Assembly (NCBI GenBank): GCA_965221145.1
Contig: OZ244877.1
Location: 2,604,001-2,668,000, forward strand
Reading direction: 5' to 3'
DNA: 64,000 nt
Source: Bin5 sp965221145
Lineage (GTDB): Bacteria > Chloroflexota > Anaerolineae > Caldilineales > Caldilineaceae
The notes beneath the pieces were generated by a model. The model was not told the origin of the DNA and searched no databases. It worked only from the letters and a program-made list of their open reading frames with translations. Numbering within the stretch: the stretch's first letter is position 1; the number at the start of each line of letters is the position of its first letter. Shown piece by piece: positions 53,050 through 61,062 of this stretch. Made by a program: the position numbers and the translations under genes.

Positions 53050-53217
53050 TCAACTTCCTCCTTTAGGAGTTTGTGATAGAGAGTCTAACCTGGCGCGGCA
53101 TTGCGCGCCCGCCGTAGCTGTATTGGGGGCAAATCTACCCCGTATCTGCGCAGACTCAGGTCTACTCTGTTTATTGCCTGGCCGGAGGCACTACGAATCA
53201 GGCCGCGCTAACTTCCA

Positions 53218-54264
53218 TCAATCATGCAGCCAGCAGGCCGCGGAATGACCCGGCTCATGCTCCTTGAATTCCGGCGACTGCTCCCAACAGATCTCCATCG
53301 CCTGCGGACAGCGGTCTGCAAATGAGCAGCCGCGTATCTCATCCATCGGGCTGGGAACCATTCCCTGAATCGGTTCCAGCATTTTGACCTCTTTTCGCCC
53401 CAGCACCGGCACAGAGTTGAGAAGCCCGACGGTGTACGGATGTTTGGGCTTGTGGAAGATTTCGTATACCGGCGCGTACTCCACAACTCTTCCCAGATAC
53501 ATGACGGCCACATGATCGGCCATCTGCGAAACAACGCCCAGATTGTGTGTGATCAGGACGATGGCAGAATCGAAGTCATCCTGCAATTCACGCATCAGAT
53601 CCAAAATCTGCGCCTGCACCGTCACGTCCAGTGCGGTCGTCGGCTCATCCGCGATCAGGATTGACGGGTTGCAGCTCAAGGCCAGCGCAATCATAACCCT
53701 CTGGCGCATCCCGCCGCTCAGTTGATGGGGATACTCTTTGATGCGGCGGGCCGGGTCAGCGATGTGAACTTTCGTCAGCATTTCTTCGGCCCGCTCAAGC
53801 GCCGCGCGTCGCGGCAGGTTCTGATGCAACAAGACCGATTCCGAGATCTGCCGCCCGACAGGATGGAGCGGATTCAGAGAGGTCATCGGCTCCTGAAAGA
53901 TCATGGCGATCTCTGCGCCGCGGATGTCACGCAGTTGACGGCCGCGCGGATCCAGCTTGGCGATATCGACTGTGTTGCCGTCTTTGCGATGCAGCAGAAT
54001 CTCGCCCTCAACGATCTTCCCCGGCGGCGACTGTACCAGACGCATGACCGAACGAAAGGTGACGCTCTTGCCGCAACCGCTCTCACCCACGACGCCCAGT
54101 GTTTTCTTGCGGCCAAGCGAGGCGGTTACCCCGTCAACGGCCTTCACAACGCCCCGTTCGAGGAAAAAGTAGGTCTTCAGATCCCGTAGTTCAAGTATGG
54201 GATCGTCCGCGTAGGTTTCGACTTCGGCAACCGAGGTCGCGGGTGCTTGCTGATTCACAGCCAT
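53218..54264 (-). CDS. oppD: oligopeptide ABC transporter ATP-binding protein (OppD/DppD)
   Basis: A 348-residue ABC ATPase, first gene of the operon. Walker A VGESGCGKSVTF, signature LSGGMRQRVMIAL, Walker B ILIADEPTTALD and the C-terminal oligopeptide extension (RGCSFADRCPQAMEIC...EHEPGHSAACWL) are present. ATG 54264 (MAVNQQAP) is preferred over the frame's upstream ATG because the added sequence is unrelated. Putting an ATPase before the binding protein is less common than oppABCDF order. Confidence 0.91.
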   Translation of the reverse strand: MAVNQQAPATSVAEVETYADDPILELRDLKTYFFLERGVVKAVDGVTASLGRKKTLGVVGESGCGKSVTFRSVMRLVQSPPGKIVEGEILLHRKDGNTVDIAKLDPRGRQLRDIRGAEIAMIFQEPMTSLNPLHPVGRQISESVLLHQNLPRRAALERAEEMLTKVHIADPARRIKEYPHQLSGGMRQRVMIALALSCNPSILIADEPTTALDVTVQAQILDLMRELQDDFDSAIVLITHNLGVVSQMADHVAVMYLGRVVEYAPVYEIFHKPKHPYTVGLLNSVPVLGRKEVKMLEPIQGMVPSPMDEIRGCSFADRCPQAMEICWEQSPEFKEHEPGHSAACWLHD

Positions 54265-54547
54265 GGATTTGCGATCCGAACCGCCATGAAAGGCTGCGGG
54301 AGACAAGTGAGAGTTTGGGCGAAATTGCCAACAAGACAGACAAAGCCCGGACATGGGCGGCAAAGGGGGAAGTTGCCGACTCGTTCCTGAATTGCGCCAG
54401 GACTTTGCGCCTCTTGAGCAATATTTGAGGCGCGAGTTGACTGAAAGTTGGGGGCATTGTAGCCTCCCAATTTCCTCTTGTCAATTTTTGAGGGTTGCCT
54501 TTCAGGAGGCTCTCTGTGGCTTAGGACTAGCGGGTGGTGGACCTTGG

Positions 54548-55540
54548 CTAAAGTGGATGGCCGCCGGGGGACTGAGGGCGTAAGACCCTGGTATGCCACC
54601 AGATGGCGGGCAGACGCTTCAGCCTGCTCCACGGCTTGACATACGCGCGTCGGGAAAACACGTCGTAGTCGTGGGCTTCGATGTCCGCAAGAATTGCGCG
54701 ATACAAGCCGGCGGCAGCGCCAATCGCAAAGTGGCCGTCGGCGTGCAGAAGCGCAATGCCTGGCCAGGATTCCTTATATAGTTGGCGGTTGCGCTCAATC
54801 TGAAAGCGCATGAACTGCCGCCAGCGATCATCGACAATACCTGCATCAACGTCCCCCTCATCCAATCCGAAGCGCCTCAAATCCTCCTTGGGCAGATAGA
54901 AACGACCGGCCTGCCAGTCCTCACCTACATCTCTCAGGATATTGGTCAGCTGCAACGCCACGCCCAATTTCAAGGCATAGGGGATCGCGTCAACGCTGGA
55001 AAAGCCGACGATGTACATACACATCAGACCGACCGTCGCCGCGACACCGTAGCAGTAGGTGGTCAGATCCGCAAACGTCTCGTAACGTTTGAACCCAATG
55101 TCCCGGGCCACACCCTGGAAAAACTGCTCGGCGTAGCTTTGCGGAATACGATAGCGTAGGCGCGTGTCCGTCCATGCTGCAACAATTGGATCCGAAGCAT
55201 CTGCAATGGGCGACAAGGAACGCCAATGCCAAGCCTCAAGAGCCGCTCGCAACACTTCTATACTATCCTGGCCGACAGGGGCCTCATCCACTATATCGTC
55301 TGTGCTGCGGCAGAAGGCGTATAGCGCTCGCACGGAGCGGCGTTTTGCTGTTGGCAGAAATCGCGAGGCCATGTGGAAGGAGCCACTCTTGATCCTGGTG
55401 ACTTCCTCGCAATAGTCATAGGCGAGCGCCAATGTCTCACTGTCTGCAACTTGCACGGCTGGCAGCGGATCATCAGTCTGCCGGGCCTCGTTTGCGAGCG
55501 AAAGCAGGGGCCGCTCCCATTCTCGAATCTTGATAGCCAT
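54548..55540 (-). CDS. crtB: phytoene/squalene synthase
   Basis: A 330-residue trans-isoprenyl-diphosphate synthase that joins two C20 (or C15) units head to head, the first committed step to carotenoids. The two Asp-rich motifs are FCRSTDDIVDE and QLTNILRDVGEDWQAGRFYLP. CYGVAATVGLMCMYI and LPAIWWHTRVL near the end fit CrtB. ATG 55540 has AAAGGTG six bases upstream. Lycopene cyclase and CarH-like genes within 4 kb support carotenoid over squalene use. No phytoene desaturase (CrtI) is seen in the window. Confidence 0.88.
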   Translation of the reverse strand: MAIKIREWERPLLSLANEARQTDDPLPAVQVADSETLALAYDYCEEVTRIKSGSFHMASRFLPTAKRRSVRALYAFCRSTDDIVDEAPVGQDSIEVLRAALEAWHWRSLSPIADASDPIVAAWTDTRLRYRIPQSYAEQFFQGVARDIGFKRYETFADLTTYCYGVAATVGLMCMYIVGFSSVDAIPYALKLGVALQLTNILRDVGEDWQAGRFYLPKEDLRRFGLDEGDVDAGIVDDRWRQFMRFQIERNRQLYKESWPGIALLHADGHFAIGAAAGLYRAILADIEAHDYDVFSRRAYVKPWSRLKRLPAIWWHTRVLRPQSPGGHPL

Positions 55541-56018
55541 TTGAGCACCTTTGCTCACGTTGTAACTGTGCTGGGTGGGGCAGGCAAGGAATCAGCCCCA
55601 AAAAGTTCGTAATCGGTCTACATTAGAGTACTCGATATTCCTGATTCTGTCAAGATTAAATTAAGTATGTGCGCAGGTTTTGTGAAACCTTCAACAATTG
55701 GTCGATCCGACACACTATACTCGATGTGAATCTAAAATGGGATCAAGAACTCATGACCGGCGGCAGAGAGGACGCGACTCACCGTGGCAAAAAGCCAACC
55801 ACGCGAAGGTCCCATGAATTGAAACTGAGTCGCAATAGGTTACAAGTACGCTTTCAGCGAAGAGATCACGCATCAACAGGAATTGAACGAAGTTACTAAT
55901 CAGAGCAGGGATGTGACGTTTGATATGAGAAGGAGCCGACGTGACGACCGTGCCTCCAATGCGCAGTAGGAGCGGAAAGAATCAAATTGGCGGACATCAT
56001 ACAAGACGAACAGTTGCA
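55541..56018. other. 478-base gap between crtB and the MarR gene
   Basis: No coding region is supported; the short open frames here lack ribosome sites or protein-like patterns. The AT-rich part at about 55620-55670 (GTACTCGATATTCC, AAATTAAGTATG) is the likely promoter region for crtB. No sure operator was identified. Confidence 0.4.
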
Positions 56019-56546
56019 TTACTCTAGCAAGGTTGTCAGCACGTCGGGCGTATTCAATGGCGCGCCTGTCTGCGCCTGGGCCGCTTCGTTGAAAAGAATC
56101 GTATGTGTAACATTCAGAAAAGCGGCCATCGCCTCCTCGGAAACTCCTTTTGTCAGACTTGCTTCATAAACTGACATAAGTCGGTTCAGATCGACTGTAA
56201 ACGCCTTTCCCTCTTCGGTCAGCGACAGCATTACGACTCGCCGGTCACTGCGAAGGCGGCGACGGCGCAATAACTTTCTTGAGACCAACTCGGCCACGAG
56301 TCGGCTCATCCGGGATGGGCCGACAGGGATTAACTTTGTCAATTCAGTACTCGTCCACTTGTCTTTGTGTAGAAAGCGTCGGAGAACTGTGAAGTGAAGG
56401 AGACTAAGATTGTAAGGAGCGACCAACTCTTGCGCTCCTTTTGACGTCGCTTTTACCAGAGCGATTGCGCAAGTGCCCAAGTCCGTGGGCATTGAAACTC
56501 CCTGGGCAGCCTTCCTCGACGAGTCCAATTTGCGGGAGACATCCAT
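56019..56546 (-). CDS. MarR-family transcriptional regulator
   Basis: A 175-residue winged-helix regulator: NLSLLHFTVLRRFLHKDKWTSTELTKLIPVGPSRMSRLVAELVSRKLLRRRRLRSDRRVVMLSLTEEGKAF holds the recognition helix (PSRMSRLVAELVSRKLL) and the DRR wing (RSDRRVVMLSLTEEG). It lies between crtB and the CarH-like gene, on crtB's strand. It may bind the AT-rich gap toward carH. Ligand and targets are not deducible. Confidence 0.87.
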   Translation of the reverse strand: MDVSRKLDSSRKAAQGVSMPTDLGTCAIALVKATSKGAQELVAPYNLSLLHFTVLRRFLHKDKWTSTELTKLIPVGPSRMSRLVAELVSRKLLRRRRLRSDRRVVMLSLTEEGKAFTVDLNRLMSVYEASLTKGVSEEAMAAFLNVTHTILFNEAAQAQTGAPLNTPDVLTTLLE

Positions 56547-57014
56547 ACTACAACTCCAAAGTTTGGGAAGAAGATTAGACGAGAAGCCAGCTATTTTATG
56601 GAATGTGTTGCTCTCGGCAACGAACTGTTGAGGGATGGCATATAACTTTCTCTTAGTTAATTATACAAAATCATTGAACTATTTGAAATTGGTGTCTATC
56701 CAATTTGCTTCACTATATAACAGTTCTGATAATCTGTCTAGTTGGTGCTCTCGCCGCAAACCTCGCTTAGAGGTCCCGCGTTTTCCTGCGCCCATGCGAG
56801 CTACCTCCCGACACACCAGCCCGTGGGCACGCCTTTCCTGATACATACCGCGCAAGAACGAAGGTCCACCAGACGAATCTTGCTAACCCAATTCGAGGAA
56901 TTCGAGACATGCACTTCGTCTTCGAAAGATTGGACAAGAGCTTGACAAATTCGTTATAATATACTCAATTCTTGTTCACGCGTTGGATTCGGACGTTGCG
57001 ACATTGAGGCGCTT
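56547..57014. other. 468-base AT-rich divergent control region between MarR and CarH-like genes
   Basis: No gene is supported. The stretch 56630-56740 is strikingly AT-rich (TAGTTAATTATACAAAATC). It must carry the promoters of both divergent regulators. A sigma-70-like promoter candidate for carH is listed separately. Confidence 0.45.
56931..56960 (+). promoter_or_regulatory. candidate carH promoter with 11-bp-spaced TNGACA repeats
   Basis: TGGACA (56931-56936) and TATAAT (56955-56960) are spaced 18 bases. A second TTGACA begins 11 bases after the first at 56942-56947. CarH-type operators are direct repeats of a T-x-x-ACA half-site at 11-bp steps overlapping the -35 box, so this may be an autoregulatory operator. 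Inference from spacing and motif only. Confidence 0.45.
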
Positions 57015-58415
57015 ATGGGCATGGAAACTCCCACATTCAATCTGAAAGCGGTCGTGCGGGAGACGCGACTCAAGCCGGAAACGCTGCGGGCCTGGGAACG
57101 TCGGTACGGCATCCCCCGCCCAACGCGCAGTGCTGGCGGGCACCGCATCTACTCCCGCAGAGATATTGATACAGTGCTTTGGCTGATTCACCAACAGCAG
57201 GAGGGTCTTAGCATCAGCCGTGCGGCGGAACGCTGGCATACGATTGAGGATGCAGGACAGGACCCGTTGCGGGAGCCTGGCATTGCGCGCGGTCGATTTC
57301 TAGGAGGTGAACGTTGGGCAGGAGAGCCACATTTTGACAGCAGAGAAGAACAGGGAGAAGACCCTCAAGTCAGCGCAGCCCGCAACGATTGGTTGGCCGC
57401 GTGCATGGCCTACGACGGAAATGGGGCCGAAAGGACTCTGGCCCAGGCATTTGCTCGCTATGCCGTGGAGACCGTTTGCCTTGATTTGCTCTGCCAGGGT
57501 CTGCGCCAATTGGGTGAAGCGTGGCACACTGACAAAGTTACCGTTCAGCAGGTGCATTTTGCAACAGCCCTGGCCATGCAACGAATCGAAATCCTTGTGG
57601 GCGCTTCGCCTCAACAGACCCGGCCAGGCCAGATTCTGATGGCCTGTCCACCTGAAGAACATCACGTTTTCGGGCTGGCGCTGTTGCAACTCCTGCTCAG
57701 GCGTAGAGGATATGGAATTGTCTATTTGGGAAACAATGTGCCCTTGCGAGAGATGGAGAACACGTTACAGAAGATTCGACCGAACCTCGCCATTCTCGCA
57801 TCGCAGCAGCTCTCTTCTGCTGACAATTTGCTGGAGATGAGCGAGCGCATCGCTCAACAGGATGTGCCGGTCGCCTTTGGCGGACGAATCTTCAATTTGC
57901 TGGAGCCGATTCGCAGCGCCATTTCCGGGCATTTCCTGGGCACGGATCTGAAGCAGGCCGTTGCCGGTGTAGAGAACTTGCTGAAAACGCCGCCGCCTTT
58001 GAACCGGCCTGCTCAACGTCCGGCAACGTATGAAGACTCCTTGTCCAGCTTTCATGCAAACCTTCCGCGAATCTCAGCCCATGTTTGGTCAAATATGCCC
58101 ACTGAATCCGCCGGCCTGCCGTCGTTAGAGCAGTACGACTTCGGCCTGGCGAAGAGAATCATTGCTACACTGAAATTCGGAGACCTGTCCTTGCTCAGCA
58201 TTGATGCGGATTGGCTTTGCGCCTTCCTGAATCGCCGACGTATCCCCCTCCGTTTGCTTGAACACTACCTGTCGTGCTATCAGTCTGCCGTCCAGACGAT
58301 CCAAGGGAGTTCAGGAGACCCTATCGTCGAAATGTTGGCGATGTTCTTGGAAAAATTCCGATCAGCCGCCCAGCAGAGGCCGAATGACGAAGACGATAGG
58401 GCGATAGCCACCTGA
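57015..58415 (+). CDS. CarH-like MerR regulator with B12-binding domain (light/cobalamin-responsive)
   Basis: A 466-residue protein: MerR HTH (FNLKAVVRETRLKPETLRAWERRYGIPRPTR) at residues 8-70, the four-helix bundle with Trp170, and a B12-binding Rossmann domain with lower-ligand His217 in the ExHxxG box (PPEEHHVFGLALLQLLLRR). In CarH the light-sensing site is W-x9-EH; here it is W170-x9-V180-H181, so the Glu is replaced by Val. A C-terminal extension of about 140 residues follows. CarH proteins repress carotenoid genes in the dark as B12-bound tetramers. The cyclase gene lies directly downstream. Confidence 0.85.
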   Translation: MGMETPTFNLKAVVRETRLKPETLRAWERRYGIPRPTRSAGGHRIYSRRDIDTVLWLIHQQQEGLSISRAAERWHTIEDAGQDPLREPGIARGRFLGGERWAGEPHFDSREEQGEDPQVSAARNDWLAACMAYDGNGAERTLAQAFARYAVETVCLDLLCQGLRQLGEAWHTDKVTVQQVHFATALAMQRIEILVGASPQQTRPGQILMACPPEEHHVFGLALLQLLLRRRGYGIVYLGNNVPLREMENTLQKIRPNLAILASQQLSSADNLLEMSERIAQQDVPVAFGGRIFNLLEPIRSAISGHFLGTDLKQAVAGVENLLKTPPPLNRPAQRPATYEDSLSSFHANLPRISAHVWSNMPTESAGLPSLEQYDFGLAKRIIATLKFGDLSLLSIDADWLCAFLNRRRIPLRLLEHYLSCYQSAVQTIQGSSGDPIVEMLAMFLEKFRSAAQQRPNDEDDRAIAT

Positions 58416-58460
58416 TTCCGCCCGCCTGAGATTTCGAGCGCTTTCTCCTACAGTGCCAAC

Positions 58461-59249
58461 ATGCCTTATTTTTCATTCCTCACCGGTTTCATCGGCATCC
58501 CTATCCTGATCGTCGCTCTTTTGACTTGGACGCTATACAGGACCGGAAAGAGGATTCCCCCTTCGTTACGCGCTTGGCCGGCAGCTCCTGTCATCTGTGG
58601 TCACGTATTGCTGGCAGTTCTTTACACAGCCCCGTGGGATAACTATCTGGTCGCCACGAGAATATGGTGGTACGACCAGGCGCTCGTGAGCGGAATCGTT
58701 CTTGGATACGTGCCGATTGAGGAGTATGTTTTCTTTGTCGCCCAAACTCTTCTGGTTGCCCTGTGGACGCTGGCGGCGGCGCGTGTCGCACCAACTGACA
58801 GTCGCGCCTTTCGCCCTCGCCCCGCGATCCGCCTATGGTCGACTGCAGTTGCAGTTCTGATTGGGGCGTATGGCGTCTATTTGCTCGGTTCGGGACAGAT
58901 TGCAGGCGCCTACCTGGGGTTGGAGTTGGTGTGGGCGGTCATTCCCCTCTCAATTCAACTTGGTTTCGGCGCTGATATCCTCTGGCACTATCGACAGCAC
59001 ATTGCTTGGACGCTCGTTCCGGCTACAGTTTACCTGGCTATGGCGGATGCCTTCGCCATCCGTTCCGGCACGTGGACAATCAACTCGGAAAAGTCATACG
59101 GCATTGCCATCGGTGGGATTCTGCCCATCGAGGAACTGATTTTCTTTCTGTTGACGACGGCCCTGGTCGTCTTTGGCATGACGTTGATGCTGGCTCGGCC
59201 CAGCCACGAGCGGACTTTACGCCCATTCGCCTCCCTTGCTCACGGATGA
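58461..59249 (+). CDS. lycopene cyclase domain protein (fused CrtYc/CrtYd type)
   Basis: A 262-residue membrane protein with six to seven helices in two homologous halves. First half: TAPWDNYLVATRIWWYDQALVSGIVLGYVPIEEYVFFVAQ. Second half: ADAFAIRSGTWTINSEKSYGIAIGGILPIEELIFFLLTT. The paired P-x-E-E motifs (VPIEEY, LPIEEL) are the catalytic hallmark of the heterodimeric or fused bacterial/fungal lycopene cyclases. It would make cyclic carotenoids from lycopene. It lies 45 bases downstream of carH and its stop overlaps the next gene's start. Confidence 0.88.
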   Translation: MPYFSFLTGFIGIPILIVALLTWTLYRTGKRIPPSLRAWPAAPVICGHVLLAVLYTAPWDNYLVATRIWWYDQALVSGIVLGYVPIEEYVFFVAQTLLVALWTLAAARVAPTDSRAFRPRPAIRLWSTAVAVLIGAYGVYLLGSGQIAGAYLGLELVWAVIPLSIQLGFGADILWHYRQHIAWTLVPATVYLAMADAFAIRSGTWTINSEKSYGIAIGGILPIEELIFFLLTTALVVFGMTLMLARPSHERTLRPFASLAHG

Positions 59250-59716
59250 ATCGTGCAAGTCAGATGACAAGGGCAAGGTCCAGACGAGTCAAGTATGAAA
59301 AGGAAGAGGACTTCGCGCCAACCGTAGGCGTCATGGCAACCGGTTTGGACAAGAACGCAGTTTCTGCGCTACCTGGGGAGGCCCAGACGCTCGCTTCGGG
59401 TCAATCGGGGACAACTGTGCTGGAACCGGTAGCGGCTACCATTTTCTTTGAACCATTCAGTCGCACGGCGTACTGGCGGCGACAGCGTCAGCGAGTTACT
59501 TTTCCGGCTGAGGGCGTCGTCTATATCGTCGTTTGGCATCCGAACTCATCGGTTGGACGCTATACGCTGGTCGTCGGTCAGCGAGAACTGCTCGGCGGCG
59601 AATCAGGCTTCGCCCGAAAGCTGCGTGAATATTGGACGCCCGTTCAGCTGCCTCCCACAGCAGAGGACGGCCAACCCAACATTGCCGACACGGCAACCCC
59701 GGCGGGACAAACGTAA
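59246..59716 (+). CDS. small protein with beta-sandwich-like segment, of unknown function, possibly truncated
   Basis: A 156-residue protein starting in an ATGA overlap with the cyclase stop. The segment VTFPAEGVVYIVVWHPNSSVGRYTLVVGQREL resembles the end of a pre-peptidase-like beta sandwich (YxLxVG pattern). The last 15 residues (QPNIADTATPAGQT) are read out of frame from plsY-derived DNA that starts near 59675, so the natural C-terminus seems to have been replaced. No signal peptide is seen. Function unknown. Confidence 0.55.
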   Translation: MNRASQMTRARSRRVKYEKEEDFAPTVGVMATGLDKNAVSALPGEAQTLASGQSGTTVLEPVAATIFFEPFSRTAYWRRQRQRVTFPAEGVVYIVVWHPNSSVGRYTLVVGQRELLGGESGFARKLREYWTPVQLPPTAEDGQPNIADTATPAGQT

Positions 59717-59990
59717 TTCGCGCCGGTGGAAAAGGGCCTGGCCTGGCGGTGATCGTACTAAACGGTCTGAAGGGGTTGCTGCCAATCCTTCTTGCGGAGC
59801 TGTTCGGCCACTTGAGCGGCTGGCCTCTGGCGGCTCTTGCGCTCGCCGCCGTGTTGGGACACGCCTTCTCGATCTTTCTGGGCTTTCGGGGCGGCAAAGC
59901 TGTCGCCGTCACGTTTGGCATCTGGGCCGGTTTGAACGGGTGGACGATCCTATTCGTCTCCGTTGCGCTGGCCGGGATGATGATAATCAC
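59675..59990 (+). pseudogene. plsY: internal fragment of plsY (glycerol-3-phosphate acyltransferase)
   Basis: About 105 codons matching PlsY from its first motif (GNPGGTNVIRAGG) through the GHxFPVFLxFKGGK motif (GHAFSIFLGFRGGKAVAV). The initial ~40 residues and the terminal third including the HRxNI motif are absent. Catalytically incomplete; preserved in frame with the glycosyltransferase. Confidence 0.7.
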
Positions 59991-61062
59991 TCTCTCAAAT
60001 TGGTGGGCGTTTCCCTCTTTGCAGGAGTCGGAGATGTCCGAAGGCGCGCCCTCTGTCTCCGTGATGATACCGGCGCGCAACGAAGCCGCCGTCATCGCGG
60101 AAACGGTGCCAGAAGTGTTGCGCCAGACCTATCATCGCTTTGAGCTTCTGCTGCTGGATGACCACTCGGATGACGGCACAGCCGCTGTAGCGCAAGAAAG
60201 CGCGGCATCCGACAGCCGCTTCCACATTCTTGACGGCAGCCCGATCCCCCCTGGCTGGCTGGGGAAGAATTTGACTTGCGAACAGTTGGCCGCGGGCGCA
60301 AAGGGGGAGATTCTGATTTCCGTCGATGCCGACGTGCTTTGGCAGCCGGGCGCACTGGCAGCGTTGCTATGCGAAATGGAAAGGAGCGGCGCAGACATGC
60401 TCGCAGTCTGGCCGACCCAGCACACAGTAACTTGGGCCGAGCGCTGTTGTGTGCCCCTCATGGCGCTCGCCATCCACGCCTATCTGCCTGTCCTCGGCGT
60501 CCATTACACACGCTGCGCTCTTCTGGCCGCCGCCAACGGACAGTGCATCGCCTTCCGTCGGCGGGCCTACCGGCGGCTCGGCGGCCATGCAGCAGTGCGA
60601 GGAAATGTGCTGGACGATGTCGGCCTGGCACGCCTGGCAAAGAAGGCCGGTCTGCGACTGCGCATGGCCGAGGCGGACGGCCTCATCACCTGTCGCATGT
60701 ACCATGGTTGGCAATCGGTTCGCGATGGCTATGCGAAGAACATATTGGCAGGGTTCGGCAATGCCGCAGGCCTGATCGTCGGCGCGGTCTTCCATTGGCT
60801 GGTCTTCCTCGCCCCATGGATATTGCTCGGCCTTGGATTCGCCGGAGCGAACGTGCCCGGCCATCCCTTGTGGGCGCTGATGCTAATTGCTACGGGGCTT
60901 GTTGTGCGAGGGCTGACCGCCTGGCGCAGCGGTCAACGGGTGGGCGATGCGCTTCTGCTGCCTGTCTCTGTCCTGCTGATGACCTGCATCGCCGCCCAGG
61001 CATTGTGGTGGCAGATGCGCTACGGAGGGCCAATGTGGAAAGGGCGCAGAACGGTGCCATGA
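59749..61062 (+). CDS. family 2 glycosyltransferase (carotenoid glycosyltransferase-like) with a PlsY-derived N-terminal piece
   Basis: The GT2 domain (VSVMIPARNEAAVIAETVPEVLRQTYHRFELLLLDDHSDDGT, ISVDADVLWQPGALAALL, RRRAYRRLGGHA, LDDVGLARLAKKAGLRLRM) plus C-terminal membrane helices resembles CrtQ-type glycosyltransferases. The same frame upstream holds the middle of the acyltransferase PlsY: NPGGTNVIRAGGKGPGLAV, LGHAFSIFLGFRGGKAVAVTFG. PlsY's first and last motifs are missing. A GTG at 59749 begins the fused frame; a well-placed ATG at 60034 (AGGAG upstream) would make the GT2 alone, 342 residues. Which is used cannot be told from the sequence. Confidence 0.72.
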   Translation: MIVLNGLKGLLPILLAELFGHLSGWPLAALALAAVLGHAFSIFLGFRGGKAVAVTFGIWAGLNGWTILFVSVALAGMMIITLSNWWAFPSLQESEMSEGAPSVSVMIPARNEAAVIAETVPEVLRQTYHRFELLLLDDHSDDGTAAVAQESAASDSRFHILDGSPIPPGWLGKNLTCEQLAAGAKGEILISVDADVLWQPGALAALLCEMERSGADMLAVWPTQHTVTWAERCCVPLMALAIHAYLPVLGVHYTRCALLAAANGQCIAFRRRAYRRLGGHAAVRGNVLDDVGLARLAKKAGLRLRMAEADGLITCRMYHGWQSVRDGYAKNILAGFGNAAGLIVGAVFHWLVFLAPWILLGLGFAGANVPGHPLWALMLIATGLVVRGLTAWRSGQRVGDALLLPVSVLLMTCIAAQALWWQMRYGGPMWKGRRTVP

